64,000 nucleotides of DNA from Verrucomicrobiales bacterium (GTDB lineage: Bacteria > Verrucomicrobiota > Verrucomicrobiia > Limisphaerales > UBA11358). Position numbers and translations under genes: made by a program. Shown here in pieces: positions 56,004-64,000 of this stretch. How positions within the stretch are numbered: the stretch's first letter is position 1; every line of letters starts with the position of its first letter. Below the pieces are notes generated by a model. That model was given only the letters and a program-made list of their open reading frames with translations. It was not told the DNA's origin and made no database searches. The stretch is from NCBI GenBank assembly GCA_028712475.1, contig JAQTQB010000003.1, positions 186,001-250,000 on the forward strand, in the 5' to 3' direction.

Positions 56004-57604
56004 TCAGCCGGGGTTGAACAAGGCACAATGGCCCAATAATTCCAGTCCACGTCGGGGAACAGGTTGTCGCGCGCCTCGATCTCGGCCAGCCACTTTTCGT
56101 CCACGCTCGTGGCGGTCAACTGGTCGTGCAGCGCGATGAAGCGGAGCAGATGATCCTTCACGCGGCGGCGCGCGTAGTCGGGACTCGTGCCGGCGCGCAG
56201 GATGAACGGCCAGTCGCTCGCCTGCGCCAGCAGCAGTTCGCGCGCGGCCTGTTGCAAGGCGCGCTTTTGCAGGGCGGTCGCCTTTTTTGAAAATTTCTTC
56301 ACCAGCCCGGTCATGCGCTCCTGCGCGACTTGCAGGTGCGGATAAATCCATTCGTTCGATTCGTTCAGCCACGCGCGCAGATAACCTTCCTCGCCCCAGC
56401 TCGACGCGCTTGGCGTGGCGATCTGGTTGGTCGGATGCCGGTGCAGATATTCGCCGGGCGTGATCAGTTCAAAGGTCTTCTGGTCGTGAAACGCCTTGCG
56501 CGCGAAGCTGTCGAGAAACTCCGGCCCTTCATACCACCAATGACCGAACAGTTCCGCGTCATACGGCGCGACGATGAGCGGCGGACGGTCAAGAAGGTCG
56601 GCAATCTGCCGCGTCTGCTCGACGCGGCGGTCCAGAAAATGTTGCGCGTGTTCGCCCGCCGCTTTCAACGCCTCATCGCGCTGGTAAATCTCCTTCGGCC
56701 CCGCGCCGCCGGTGATGCGGTAATATTTTATGCCGGTGAACCCGCGATTTTCCGGCGAGGGCAGATGCGGCCTCACATAATCAAAATCAAGGTCGAACCC
56801 GATGTCGCGGTAGAAATCGCGGTAGCGCGCGTCGCCGGGATAGCCTTCGTGCTTGCTCCAGACCTGCCGCGAGGAATCGAAGTCGCGCCCGAACGCGGCG
56901 ATGCCGTTGGGCGTGAACACCGGCGCGAACGTGCCGTAGCGCGGACGCGGACGGGCATGCAGCACGCCGTGCGTGTCGAGGATGAACCAGCGGATGTTCG
57001 CCTCCTGTAAATAAGTTTCCACGCCGGAAACGTAGGCGCATTCCGGCAGCCAGATGCCGCGCGGGTCACGCCCGAAACAGCTCCGGTAATGGTCGCGCGC
57101 CGTCAAAATCTGCGCGCGGATGGACGACGGATGGCCGGCGAGCAGCGGCAGCAGCCCGTGCGTTGCGCCGGTCGTGATGATTTCGATGCGGCCTTCGTCC
57201 TGGAATTGTTTGAACGCGCCGACGAGGCTGCCCCCGTAGTGACGCCATGTTTCGCGCGCCAAGGTAAATTTGTGGTGATACATCCACGCCAGTTCGCGGA
57301 ACGCGCGATCCCAGTGCGTGCGGTGGATTTCTTTTTCGGCAAGGTCAATCAGGCCGTCAAGATGCCGTTCGTAACGTCCCCGCAGCAGCGGGTCGAGCAG
57401 CATGGCGCACAGCGTGGGCGACAGCGAAAGGGTGATGCGCGCCTCAATGCCATCGCGCCGCCAGCCTTCGAGCATTTGCAGGAGCGGAAGGTAGGTTTCG
57501 GTGATGGCCTCGAAGAGCCAGCTTTCCTCCAGAAACTTTTCGTGTTCCGGGTGGCGCACGAACGGCAGGTGCGCGTGCAGGACGATGGAGAGATAACCTT
57601 GCAT
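56000..57604 (-). CDS. GH57 1,4-alpha-glucan branching enzyme
   Basis: 534 residues. Conserved regions: LHAHLPFVRHPE at the N-terminus, THGLLPLL, nucleophile Glu188 in GIWLPECAY, catalytic Asp349 in APYDAELFGHWW, and the C-terminal helical domain with SSWGEEGY. It forms alpha-1,6 branches in glycogen. It is last in a three-gene leftward unit with a DUF4912 protein and a small membrane protein, a grouping seen in several phyla. Amylopullulanase activity is less likely given the length. Confidence 0.92.
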   Translation of the reverse strand: MQGYLSIVLHAHLPFVRHPEHEKFLEESWLFEAITETYLPLLQMLEGWRRDGIEARITLSLSPTLCAMLLDPLLRGRYERHLDGLIDLAEKEIHRTHWDRAFRELAWMYHHKFTLARETWRHYGGSLVGAFKQFQDEGRIEIITTGATHGLLPLLAGHPSSIRAQILTARDHYRSCFGRDPRGIWLPECAYVSGVETYLQEANIRWFILDTHGVLHARPRPRYGTFAPVFTPNGIAAFGRDFDSSRQVWSKHEGYPGDARYRDFYRDIGFDLDFDYVRPHLPSPENRGFTGIKYYRITGGAGPKEIYQRDEALKAAGEHAQHFLDRRVEQTRQIADLLDRPPLIVAPYDAELFGHWWYEGPEFLDSFARKAFHDQKTFELITPGEYLHRHPTNQIATPSASSWGEEGYLRAWLNESNEWIYPHLQVAQERMTGLVKKFSKKATALQKRALQQAARELLLAQASDWPFILRAGTSPDYARRRVKDHLLRFIALHDQLTATSVDEKWLAEIEARDNLFPDVDWNYWAIVPCSTPAD

Positions 57605-57622
57605 GTCAGCGGGGTTTGACGC

Positions 57623-57862
57623 TCATTCGTCCAGTTTGTTCGAAATCCATTCCGCGACCGCCCTGGCTTTGATCAAAATGACGATGCCCAGCACGGCGGG
57701 AATTGATTTCAGAACGCAGGGAAAAGTTTCCATCGGTGTGTGATGCGACGAGGAAATGACCCAATACAAAGCCAGTTCCACCACGCTGACGCCCATGAGC
57801 GACACGGCGATGAACCGGACCAGCATCAAAGCTCCACGATCGGGCGCGTCCATAACGATCAC
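57623..57862 (-). CDS. Small membrane protein, two transmembrane helices
   Basis: 79 residues (or 76 from the ATG at 57853). Two hydrophobic helices (MLVRFIAVSLMGVSVVELAL; SIPAVLGIVILIKARAVAEW). A GTG start at 57862 overlaps the DUF4912 stop (GTGA), favouring coupled translation. Between DUF4912 and GH57 genes; no family recognised. Confidence 0.7.
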   Translation of the reverse strand: MIVMDAPDRGALMLVRFIAVSLMGVSVVELALYWVISSSHHTPMETFPCVLKSIPAVLGIVILIKARAVAEWISNKLDE

Positions 57863-59379
57863 AGGTTCTCCGGCAAGGGTGGTTTAAGCGCGGGATCCTG
57901 CGGATGCTTGCCGACATCACCGAGATATTCGGTCTCGCGGCTGAATTTCAACTCCGCCGCGCGCGCATCCGTGCCATCTGCGGAAACGGCCACGGCGGGC
58001 ATGTCATATTTTCCGTCCGGCAACGCGAAACGGTAGCTGAACGAACCGTCGGGCCGCAGTTTGATCTGGTGGCCGCCGAGCGTCACTTTCGCGTCCGGCT
58101 CGGTCGCGCCGTAGATGATCAGTTCCGCGTTGACGTTGAACCAGAAGTTTTTCTCCCGCTCCATTCCGCCGAACGGACTGGACAAGCTGGACACGCCGAA
58201 TCGCGATGCGCCCATCGAGGAGATTTCGTGCGCGAGCTTGCGGCGGATCAGCTCCGTGATTTCGAGCGAGCCCATCCACACGCGGCGCACCTGGTCAATG
58301 TTGATGATCCTGGCGAGCGCCTGTTCCTGCTGCGGCGTCCAGCGGGCGGGCAAGGGCGCCGCCACCGAAGCCGTGATGCGGGGCAGATCGGGATAGCCGT
58401 GGCGGCGCAGTTCTTCGAGCGCCTGCGCGAGCGGAAGATTTTCATGCACGGCGGCCTTGATGAGTTCCAGCAGTTTGGCGAAGGGAAACTCAAACGGGAT
58501 GGTGGCGAAGTCGGCATCGGTCTCGGACGAAACCGCGTCGGGCGGCGTCATCGTCCCGCTCGAAGTCGAGATGTGCGTCCATTTGCCGAGCGCAGAATAG
58601 TAGCCGAGCTCGGCGACGTAGGAGTTTCCAGCGCGCTCGACATGCGTGAACCAGTGGCGCGATTCCGGATGGACATGGATTTCATAAAGCGGATGACCCT
58701 CGATCTTTTGCGCGTAAATCCGCAGGACAAGGTGGCCGTCGGAGGATTTCGCGTTCAGCTTCAACTGCTGCTCGCGCGTCAAATCCCAATGCGCATAAAT
58801 CCAGTGCGGGTCGCGCGCGGTGAGAAAAAGTTTCTGGGTGCCGTAGGATTCGGGCAGTTCCGTTTCCGCCGTGGGGAAAGTTTGCGACGGCGGAACGGGG
58901 CCAAGGGAGTATTTCTCGCCAGGCCCGCTGACCGGCGGCGGCGCGGGCGCATCACCTTCGAGCAAAATGGGCGGAACCTCGGCTTTTTTACGGCGGGTGA
59001 ACGTGCGGCGGACCAAGGTTTCCGAGGTGACTTCGGTTTTGGATCCAGCCTTGGCAAAGACGTCGGCGACCGCTTTTATGACCGACTTGGCAACCGACTT
59101 TGGCGCACGCTTGGCGGCGGTTTCCGGCTCGGCTGACGGTTTGATCGCGGCAACTTCTGATTTTGGGGCAGGGGTTTTTTTCACGATGGGCGAGGGTTTG
59201 GCCTTGGGCGAGGCCGTAGGTTTATCCTTGAATGAAAGCTCTGCTGCGGAAATGACGGTGCTGACCTTGGACGCAATGGCGGATTTTTTTGGGACGACAA
59301 CTGTTTTTCCCGTCAATGTTTCTGAAACACGGGCGTCCGTTGTTTTTTTTGCTGACATGGGTGCTGGTTTTGCTTTCAT
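57859..59379 (-). CDS. DUF4912 domain protein
   Basis: 506 residues from ATG 59379. The first 150 residues are Lys/Ala/Pro-rich and disordered (KPTASPKAKPSPIVKKTPAP). DUF4912 covers about 165-300 (KLFLTARDPHWIYAHWDLTR; YEIHVHPESRHWFTHVERAG). The C-terminal third holds a second conserved part (RRVWMGSLEITELIRRKL; SSPFGGMEREKNFWFNVNAE). Commonly encoded beside GH57 enzymes and thought to bind glucan; direct evidence lacking. Confidence 0.85.
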   Translation of the reverse strand: MKAKPAPMSAKKTTDARVSETLTGKTVVVPKKSAIASKVSTVISAAELSFKDKPTASPKAKPSPIVKKTPAPKSEVAAIKPSAEPETAAKRAPKSVAKSVIKAVADVFAKAGSKTEVTSETLVRRTFTRRKKAEVPPILLEGDAPAPPPVSGPGEKYSLGPVPPSQTFPTAETELPESYGTQKLFLTARDPHWIYAHWDLTREQQLKLNAKSSDGHLVLRIYAQKIEGHPLYEIHVHPESRHWFTHVERAGNSYVAELGYYSALGKWTHISTSSGTMTPPDAVSSETDADFATIPFEFPFAKLLELIKAAVHENLPLAQALEELRRHGYPDLPRITASVAAPLPARWTPQQEQALARIINIDQVRRVWMGSLEITELIRRKLAHEISSMGASRFGVSSLSSPFGGMEREKNFWFNVNAELIIYGATEPDAKVTLGGHQIKLRPDGSFSYRFALPDGKYDMPAVAVSADGTDARAAELKFSRETEYLGDVGKHPQDPALKPPLPENL

Positions 59380-59513
59380 AACCAAGAAATCCCTGCTTTG
59401 GCAACGATGGGTTTTATCGCCAACGCCTGAATTTACCGGGACAAACCGGCGGAAGCAACGGGAATTTTTCAGGATGGATGCGCGCGCCTGTTTGTGCGGG
59501 CTGGGCCAGTCCG
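59380..59513. other. Upstream region of the DUF4912 gene
   Basis: No gene seen. It should contain the promoter of the leftward DUF4912 - GH57 unit, but no clear -35/-10 pair stands out. Confidence 0.5.
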
Positions 59514-59703
59514 TTACGCGGTAGCGACCGACGGCGACGCGAGCACTTGGCTCGAAGGCTCGCCGCCGCCGCCGGCCCGCCCGCCCAAACCGACGGCGCG
59601 GTCACGGTTTTCCCAGTTCGGATCAAACGGTTTTCCCTGCTTGAGCACACCGTAGATCAGTCGCACCAGCTTGCGCATGGCCGCCGTCCTGTGGCTCACC
59701 GGA
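59514..59703 (-). pseudogene. Remnant of an IS110-family transposase C-terminus
   Basis: The minus-strand frame reads DPVSHRTAAMRKLVRLIYGV then LKQGKPFDPNWENRD, which fits the extreme C-terminal part of IS110/IS116-type transposases (AAMRKL...GKPFD). All upstream parts (DEDD catalytic half, Ser domain) are missing; the fragment begins right at the folA stop, so the rest was lost. Match is from memory of family ends, not a search. Confidence 0.6.
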
Positions 59704-60288
59704 TCATTTTGCCAGCGACTTGTGCTGATAATGCAAAATCTTGAACTCCGGCGTGTCACGCAGTTCTTCGACCAGTTGAAATTTGTCTTCAAACGGCGGG
59801 AAAAATGCGTCGCCGCCTTCCACCTCGCGCTTGACGAGCGTCAGATACAGATCGGAACAGCGCGGCAACGCCTGCTCATAGATCTGCGCGCCGCCGCAGA
59901 TGAAGATGTCGTTCGGAAATTCCGCCGGATCTAATTTGTCGAGCGACTTGAAAACGAAAATCTCCGTCTCCAGTTTTTCGCCCAGCTTCGAGAAATGAAA
60001 CTGGTAGGGCCGCTTCAAATATTTCCCGCCACGCCACTCGTGATACTGCCCGAAGATTTCCGGATGCTGCGTGATGAGCCGCTGCGGATGCTTTGTCAGC
60101 ACCAGGTTTTTGCGGTTCGGAAGCGGCCGGCCGAGGCTTTCAAACGTCTTGCGCCCCATGACAACCACGTTGCCCATCGTCATTTTCTTGAACCACTTGA
60201 AATCCTCCGGCAGATGCCACGGGATTTTGCCGTCCGCGCCAATCACGCGGTTCAACGACATCGCTGCGATGGCTTTGAAGTGTTTCAT
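59704..60288 (-). CDS. folA: Dihydrofolate reductase
   Basis: Regenerates tetrahydrofolate, needed because thymidylate synthase next door oxidises it. MSLNRVIGADGKIPWHLPED (substrate and Met20-type loop with the catalytic acidic residue in PEDF), VVVMGRKTFESLGRPLPNR, and IFICGGAQIYEQAL. 194 residues, somewhat longer than the usual 160-170 owing to an insert near residues 85-112. Lies downstream of thyA with a repeat hairpin between. Confidence 0.95.
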   Translation of the reverse strand: MKHFKAIAAMSLNRVIGADGKIPWHLPEDFKWFKKMTMGNVVVMGRKTFESLGRPLPNRKNLVLTKHPQRLITQHPEIFGQYHEWRGGKYLKRPYQFHFSKLGEKLETEIFVFKSLDKLDPAEFPNDIFICGGAQIYEQALPRCSDLYLTLVKREVEGGDAFFPPFEDKFQLVEELRDTPEFKILHYQHKSLAK

Positions 60289-60298
60289 GTTGCCACCC

Positions 60299-60372
60299 GC
60301 AGATTACGCAGATGACGCAGATAAATAAAAAGTAAAATCAATCTGTGCCCATCCGCAAAATCGGCGGGGAAA
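60299..60372. repeat. Hairpin with tandem-repeat arms, CGCAGATTA type (copy 2)
   Basis: Left arm 60298-60328 (CCCGCAGATTACGCAGATGA then CGCAGATAAA) is nearly identical to 3753-3783. Right arm 60344-60372 (AATCTGTGCCCATCCGCAAA then ATCGGCGGGG) is diverged. No accessory gene here, so it shows the empty form of the repeat. Confidence 0.88.
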
Positions 60373-61167
60373 TTAGACCGCTATCGGCGCTTTAATCGCC
60401 GGATGCGGATCGTAGCCGGTCAGTTCAAAATCCTCGAACTTGAAGTCGTGAATGTTCTTCACCGCCGGATTCAATTTCATCTGCGGCAGCGGACGCGGCT
60501 CGCGTGAAAGCTGCAGTTTGGCCTGTTCGATGTGGTTCGCGTAAAGATGCAGGTCGCCGAACGTGTGGACGAAATCGCCCGGCTTCAGGCCGCACACCTG
60601 CGCAACCATCATGGTGAGCAGCGCGTAGCTGGCGATGTTGAACGGCACGCCTAGAAAAATATCCGCGCTGCGCTGGTAAAGCTGGCAGCTCAATTCGCCT
60701 TCGCTCACATAAAACTGGAATAAACAATGGCACGGCGGCAGGGCCATCGTCCCGATCTCGCCCGGATTCCACGCGGTGACGATGAGCCGCCGGCTGTCGG
60801 GATTTTTTTTGATCTGCGCGATGACCTCGTCAATCTGGTTGATGCTGCGGCCGTCGGCGGTGCGCCAGTCCGTCCATTGCGCGCCGTAGATGCGGCCCAG
60901 ATTGCCGTCCTTGTCCGCCCATTCGTCCCAGATCGTCACGCCGTTTTCATTGAGCGATTTCACGTTCGTCTCGCCGCGCAGAAACCAGAGCAGTTCGTGC
61001 GTGATGGATTTGAGATGGGTTTTCTTGGTGGTGACGAGCGGAAAACCGTCGCGCAACGCGAAGCGCATCTGCGCGCCGAATACGGAATAGGTGCCCGTGC
61101 CGGTGCGGTCGGCTTTGAACTTTCCGTGTTCAAGGACGTGCCGCAGCAAATCGAGATATTGAATCAT
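60373..61167 (-). CDS. thyA: Thymidylate synthase
   Basis: Makes dTMP from dUMP using methylene-tetrahydrofolate. [11 protein letters not shown] (phosphate loop), [17 protein letters not shown], catalytic Cys146 in [32 protein letters not shown] and the C-terminal PIAV-type end. At 264 residues identical in length to the E. coli enzyme. Operon-like with folA. Confidence 0.97.
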   Translation of the reverse strand: MIQYLDLLRHVLEHGKFKADRTGTGTYSVFGAQMRFALRDGFPLVTTKKTHLKSITHELLWFLRGETNVKSLNENGVTIWDEWADKDGNLGRIYGAQWTDWRTADGRSINQIDEVIAQIKKNPDSRRLIVTAWNPGEIGTMALPPCHCLFQFYVSEGELSCQLYQRSADIFLGVPFNIASYALLTMMVAQVCGLKPGDFVHTFGDLHLYANHIEQAKLQLSREPRPLPQMKLNPAVKNIHDFKFEDFELTGYDPHPAIKAPIAV

Positions 61168-61222
61168 CGCGGGAAAAATTTAACCACGAAACATGCTCAG
61201 GAAAAAGAAATTTGCTCACACA

Positions 61223-61786
61223 CTACCATCTGGTGAAGAAATTCAACAAACGATTTTTCAATTTGCCAGTTTCCAAAGACACCGAAAACTTACGCCACTT
61301 TTCACCAGTAGGATCGAAATCTTCTCCGACGATCGAATCTGCCTCAATTCGCAAATTGCGAATGCCATCAATCGAAACACGCTCGCTTTCCCAACGCTGC
61401 CCTGTTGTGTCAAAAGCCCACAAGTGAGTCCAATCGGCGAAAATCAACAAACTACGAGCATCATCTTTAACCATGGTGGTAATGCACCCGCCAAAATGAC
61501 GTAACAAAGACCGACTTTGTGGGTCAACGTGATATGCCTGACCGCGAGACACAACAATAACCGTTCGCTTGTCTGGATAAAGAAACACTCCATCAAGAGA
61601 ACCATCGCCACCTTGAAAATTGCCAATCCAAGATTCCGATGTGCGTGGATGAAAGTGAACAACGAAACCTTCACTTTGTGTGCCTTGGCCAGTCGCACTA
61701 AATGCTTCTGGGATTGGCCCAACTCCGGGCAAGCCGGGCAAAATCTCAAACAATGCAGAATCAGAAATTGTAACAGCGTCAGACAT
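61223..61786 (-). CDS. Hypothetical protein, AT-rich
   Basis: 187 residues, no signal peptide. Successive segments such as DGVFLYPDKRTVIVVSRGQA, YHVDPQSRSLLRHFGG, SLLIFADWTHLWAFDTTGQR and WESERVSIDGIRNLRIEADS resemble blades of a beta-propeller. No family recognised. Composition is AT-rich versus thyA, and it adjoins a toxin-antitoxin pair, so it is probably accessory DNA. Confidence 0.65.
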   Translation of the reverse strand: MSDAVTISDSALFEILPGLPGVGPIPEAFSATGQGTQSEGFVVHFHPRTSESWIGNFQGGDGSLDGVFLYPDKRTVIVVSRGQAYHVDPQSRSLLRHFGGCITTMVKDDARSLLIFADWTHLWAFDTTGQRWESERVSIDGIRNLRIEADSIVGEDFDPTGEKWRKFSVSLETGKLKNRLLNFFTRW

Positions 61787-61922
61787 GGTGATGCGTGGTC
61801 AATAGTCCATCTCGTTTCACGCTTGCGACTTTATTTTGCCATCCCGTTTCTGGCAAGCGTTCTTTAGACACCCCCTTCGTTGCGCTTTGGTGCAGCAAGT
61901 TATGGCCAAAACGATTTCACCT
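61787..61922. other. Intergenic region between divergent accessory genes
   Basis: No gene or repeat seen apart from short dyads. Must hold the promoter of the leftward hypothetical gene. Confidence 0.45.
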
Positions 61923-61951
61923 TTGCCAAGCCGGAAAGCATCGTCTAATTT
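61923..61951 (+). promoter_or_regulatory. Promoter of the toxin-antitoxin operon, leaderless
   Basis: TTGCCA at 61923-61928, 17-base spacer, TAATTT at 61946-61951, then 6 bases to the ATG. Transcription should begin at or next to the start codon. Antitoxins usually repress their own promoter, so an operator may overlap. Confidence 0.55.
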
Positions 61952-61957
61952 GGCGGC

Positions 61958-62158
61958 ATGAGCACGGTGCAAGACATTGAATCGGCGATTGCGCAGTTGG
62001 ACGACCAGTCGCTCGGGCAATTGTCCGGCTGGTTTGAAGATTATCTGGCGGAGAAATGGGAAAATCGTTTCGCCGCCGACGTGCAGGCCGGCAAACTGGA
62101 CAAGCTGGGCGAGGCCGCCGACCGCGCGTTCGAGCAGGGCAAATGCCGCCCGCTATGA
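61958..62158 (+). CDS. Putative antitoxin of a type II toxin-antitoxin pair
   Basis: 66 residues, acidic. VQDIESAIAQLDDQSLGQLS then GWFEDYLAEKWENRFAADVQ, resembling small helical antitoxins that wrap around RelE/ParE toxins (C-terminal part KLDKLGEAADRAFEQGKCRP). No obvious DNA-binding domain. Stop overlaps the toxin start (ATGA). Confidence 0.82.
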   Translation: MSTVQDIESAIAQLDDQSLGQLSGWFEDYLAEKWENRFAADVQAGKLDKLGEAADRAFEQGKCRPL

Positions 62159-62409
62159 CGCATTTCACCACGCCGGAATTCTGGCAGCATTTCGGGCGTT
62201 TGCCGGAAGCGATCCAACGGCTGGCGGAAAAAGATTTCGAACTGCTCAAACAAAATCCCCGGCATCCTTCCTTGCGATTGAAAAAGGCGGGCCAATTCTG
62301 GACGGTGCGCGTGGGCATCCATTATCGCGCCGTCGCCAAGGAACGCGCGGAAGGGCTGAACTGGTTTTGGATCGGACATCATTCGGAATACGACCGGCTT
62401 CTATCTTAA
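62155..62409 (+). CDS. RelE/ParE-superfamily toxin
   Basis: 84 residues. FWQHFGRLPEAIQRLAEKDF then LLKQNPRHPSLRLKKAGQFW, TVRVGIHYRAVAKERAEGLN and WFWIGHHSEYDRLL fit the RelE/ParE fold (HPSL...KL; hxVR hxxxYR; WhxhGxHxxYdxll). The subgroup resembles mRNA interferase-type members with the terminal His-Tyr, but gyrase poison activity cannot be ruled out. Translationally coupled to its antitoxin. Confidence 0.85.
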   Translation: MTHFTTPEFWQHFGRLPEAIQRLAEKDFELLKQNPRHPSLRLKKAGQFWTVRVGIHYRAVAKERAEGLNWFWIGHHSEYDRLLS

Positions 62410-62415
62410 TTAATC

Positions 62416-62826
62416 ATGAGAATCCTCGCCCTTGATCACGGAACCAAACGCATCGGCGTCGCGGTGAGCGACGAGACCAAAACCATCGCGCTGCCGCTGG
62501 AATATATTCTCGCCGAACCGTTCGCCCCGTTTCTGGACCGGCTGAAAAAAATCCTCGTCGAGAAGGAGATTGACCTCATCCTCATCGGCCAGCCGCGCAA
62601 CATGGACGGCAGCTACGGCCCGGCGGCGCAAAAGGTGGAGGCGTTCGTGGCCGTCTTGAAATCCGCCATCACCGTCCCCATTAAAATGTGGGACGAGCGG
62701 CTCACGTCCACGATGGCGAACAAGGCTTTGATCCAGGGCGGCGTGCGCCGCGACAAGCGCAAGGAGAAGGTGGACAAGATGGCGGCGGCGATCTTATTGC
62801 AAAGCTATCTGGACATGGGGATGTGA
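62416..62826 (+). CDS. ruvX: Holliday junction resolvase-like / pre-16S rRNA nuclease YqgF
   Basis: 136 residues with RNase H-like fold: ILALDHGTKRIGVAVSD (Asp7), IDLILIGQPRNMDGS, MWDERLTSTMANKALI, and KMAAAILLQSYLD with the terminal Asp. In E. coli YqgF trims 16S rRNA 5' ends. Starts 6 bases after the toxin stop. Confidence 0.93.
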   Translation: MRILALDHGTKRIGVAVSDETKTIALPLEYILAEPFAPFLDRLKKILVEKEIDLILIGQPRNMDGSYGPAAQKVEAFVAVLKSAITVPIKMWDERLTSTMANKALIQGGVRRDKRKEKVDKMAAAILLQSYLDMGM

Positions 62827-62839
62827 GCCGTGAAATTTG

Positions 62840-62939
62840 AACAACCAAGACGCAAAGGCACGAAGGTTGAAATGAAATCATCCGGTCATAATCTTGCAGC
62901 GGACAATTTATTCTTCGCGCATTCGCGCCTTTGTTGTTC
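62840..62939. repeat. Hairpin with arms ACAACCAAGACGCAAAG type (copy 3)
   Basis: Left arm 62840-62867 (AACAACCAAGACGCAAAGGC then ACGAAGG). Short right arm 62924-62938 (TCGCGCCTTTGTTGTT). Central spacer about 56 bases. Ends at the truA ATG. Confidence 0.7.
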
Positions 62940-63734
62940 ATGAATTCTTTGAAATTCAAACTCGTCATCGCCTACGACGGCACGGCTTATCAGGGCTGGC
63001 AGGTGCAGAAGACCGGCACGGGCGTGCAGGAATTGATCGAGGCGGCGTGCGGCAAAATGTTTCCCAGCGTCAAGCGCATCCACAGTTCCAGCCGCACGGA
63101 CACGGGCGTTCACGCGCTCGGCATGGTGGCGCATGTGGAGATTCCGCGCGCAGAATTCAAGATGCCCGCCGGACGGCTGGCGATCGCCATCAATTCGTTT
63201 TTACCAGACGATATCCGCGTGTTGTCGGCGGTGCGGGTGCCGGACGCCTTTCATGCGCGCTTCGACGCCACGGGCAAGCAGTATCGCTACTTCGTCTGGA
63301 ATCACGCGGCGATGAATCCGCTGCTGCAAAATCGCGCGTGGCATTTCCCGGTGAAACTCGATGTGAAGGCGATGCGGGCGGCGGCAAAGTTGTTTATCGG
63401 CAAACACGATTTCAAATCGTTCGCCGCCACGCGCACTTACGAGATGGAATCCAACGTGCGCACACTCACGCGCTGCGACATCAAACAGTCCGGCGCGAAT
63501 TTCACCTTCATCATCGAGGGCGACGGTTTTCTCTACAAGATGTGTCGCGGCATCGTGGGGACTTTGGTGCAGGTCGGGCAGGGGAAGATTCCGCTGGCGG
63601 AGATCAAAGGAATTCTGGCCAGCCGGGACCGGCGCGTGGCCGGCATGACGGCACCGGCGCATGGCTTGGTTCTTTGGAAAGTTTTTTATCAACCACCAAG
63701 ACGCAAAGACACCAAGAAAACAAAGCTGGATTAA
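62940..63734 (+). CDS. truA: tRNA pseudouridine(38-40) synthase
   Basis: Modifies the anticodon stem-loop of many tRNAs. LVIAYDGTAYQGWQVQ, catalytic Asp54 in SSRTDTGVHALGM, HDFKSFAATR-type motif, and FLYKMCRGIVGTLVQVG. Start at ATG 62940. The conserved part ends at LVLWKVFYQPP; the last 12 residues (RRKDTKKTKLD) are encoded by the left arm of a hairpin repeat. Confidence 0.95.
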   Translation: MNSLKFKLVIAYDGTAYQGWQVQKTGTGVQELIEAACGKMFPSVKRIHSSSRTDTGVHALGMVAHVEIPRAEFKMPAGRLAIAINSFLPDDIRVLSAVRVPDAFHARFDATGKQYRYFVWNHAAMNPLLQNRAWHFPVKLDVKAMRAAAKLFIGKHDFKSFAATRTYEMESNVRTLTRCDIKQSGANFTFIIEGDGFLYKMCRGIVGTLVQVGQGKIPLAEIKGILASRDRRVAGMTAPAHGLVLWKVFYQPPRRKDTKKTKLD

Positions 63735-63773
63735 GATGGCTTTTACTTTGTGCCTTGGTGTCTTGGTGGTTAG
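63690..63773. repeat. Hairpin with arms ACCACCAAGACGC type (copy 4)
   Basis: Left arm 63690-63724 (AACCACCAAGACGCAAAGAC then ACCAAGAAAACAAAG). Right arm 63744-63773 (TACTTTGTGCCTTGGTGTCT then TGGTGGTTAG). It overlaps the end of truA and ends 6 bases before the trmL ATG. Confidence 0.9.
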
Positions 63774-63779
63774 CTCAAA

Positions 63780-64000
63780 ATGAACATCGTTCTTGTTGAA
63801 CCGGAAATTCCACCGAACACGGGCAACGTGGCGCGGTTGTGCGCGGCCACGAAGTCCAAGCTGCATCTGATTGAGCCGTTCGGTTTCAAGCTGGACGATT
63901 CGCAATTGAAACGCGCCGGCATGGATTACTGGCAGCATGTTGAGTGGCAGCGCTGGGCAAACTGGAAGGCGTTTGAAGAACAATTGCCGGCGGATGCGCT
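63780..64000 (+). CDS. trmL: tRNA (cytidine/uridine-2'-O-)-methyltransferase, SPOUT family (partial)
   Basis: ATG at 63780, open to the window end, first 73 codons visible. [20 protein letters not shown] then [20 protein letters not shown] and KRAGMDYW are the strongly conserved N-terminal part of TrmL, which methylates the wobble ribose of tRNA-Leu. The knot and SAM-binding part lie beyond the window. Confidence 0.92.
   Translation, partial: MNIVLVEPEIPPNTGNVARLCAATKSKLHLIEPFGFKLDDSQLKRAGMDYWQHVEWQRWANWKAFEEQLPADA

Overview
The window reads as chromosome from a GC-rich free-living bacterium, most likely Verrucomicrobiota of the Pedosphaera/Limisphaerales type. That placement is inference: it rests on an ECF sigma factor fused to a membrane-anchored exported domain, a GH57 enzyme beside a DUF4912 protein, secreted proteins ending in an FYRVR-like motif, GxxExxY and S23/four-helix genes, few Shine-Dalgarno sites, and very many hairpin repeats. 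There is no rRNA, tRNA, CRISPR array or intact transposase. RNase P RNA is present.

Layout. 1-8.5 kb: FHA protein, ferrochelatase, nadC, birA, a GxxExxY gene, coaX, a receiver protein and leuS. 8.5-14 kb is the SAM cycle: an ArsR-methyltransferase fusion diverges from metK, then a four-helix gene, then ahcY, whose 3' end is duplicated around an alpha/beta hydrolase gene. 14-24.7 kb: fused ECF sigma factor, ROK sugar kinase, GH27 galactosidase, rdgB, exported cyclophilin, inositol phosphatase, Kef-type antiporter and a DUF4380 protein. 24.7-32 kb: valS, a second GxxExxY gene, citramalate synthase, an exported phosphatase and a TPR protein. 32-39.4 kb is the accessory part: an AT-rich unknown gene, pullulanase, an unknown gene, and an AT-rich two-gene unit with a PD-(D/E)xK-like nuclease domain. 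39-50 kb: proA, two SCO proteins, L,D-transpeptidase, argA, a triplicated-domain secreted protein, hisC and a split phosphotransacetylase. 50-64 kb: zinc-ribbon protein, rnpB, GHL10 glycosidase, a c-di-AMP riboswitch in front of a KimA-like potassium transporter, GH57/DUF4912, folA-thyA, a toxin-antitoxin pair, ruvX, truA and the start of trmL.

The most unusual signal is the repeats. (1) Hairpins whose two arms are runs of degenerate 7-9 nt units lie between genes. Three of them flank small accessory genes (two GxxExxY, one four-helix S23) in the same layout: a complete hairpin on one side and one extra arm on the other. (2) A 50-bp double-hairpin element sits in frame inside leuS twice and inside proA once, the proA copy circularly permuted. 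(3) A 72-78 bp palindrome sits in frame inside birA and the inositol phosphatase gene. (4) Short tandem repeats are read through inside leuS, rdgB, proA and an unknown gene, and repeat arms supply the C-termini of RdgB, TruA and a GxxExxY protein. Together this suggests active or recently active small repeat families that tolerate, or use, insertion into essential genes.

Regulation visible in sequence: a c-di-AMP riboswitch with a good promoter for potassium uptake, a probable operator between the ArsR-methyltransferase gene and metK, and promoters placed so close to start codons that leaderless mRNAs are expected.
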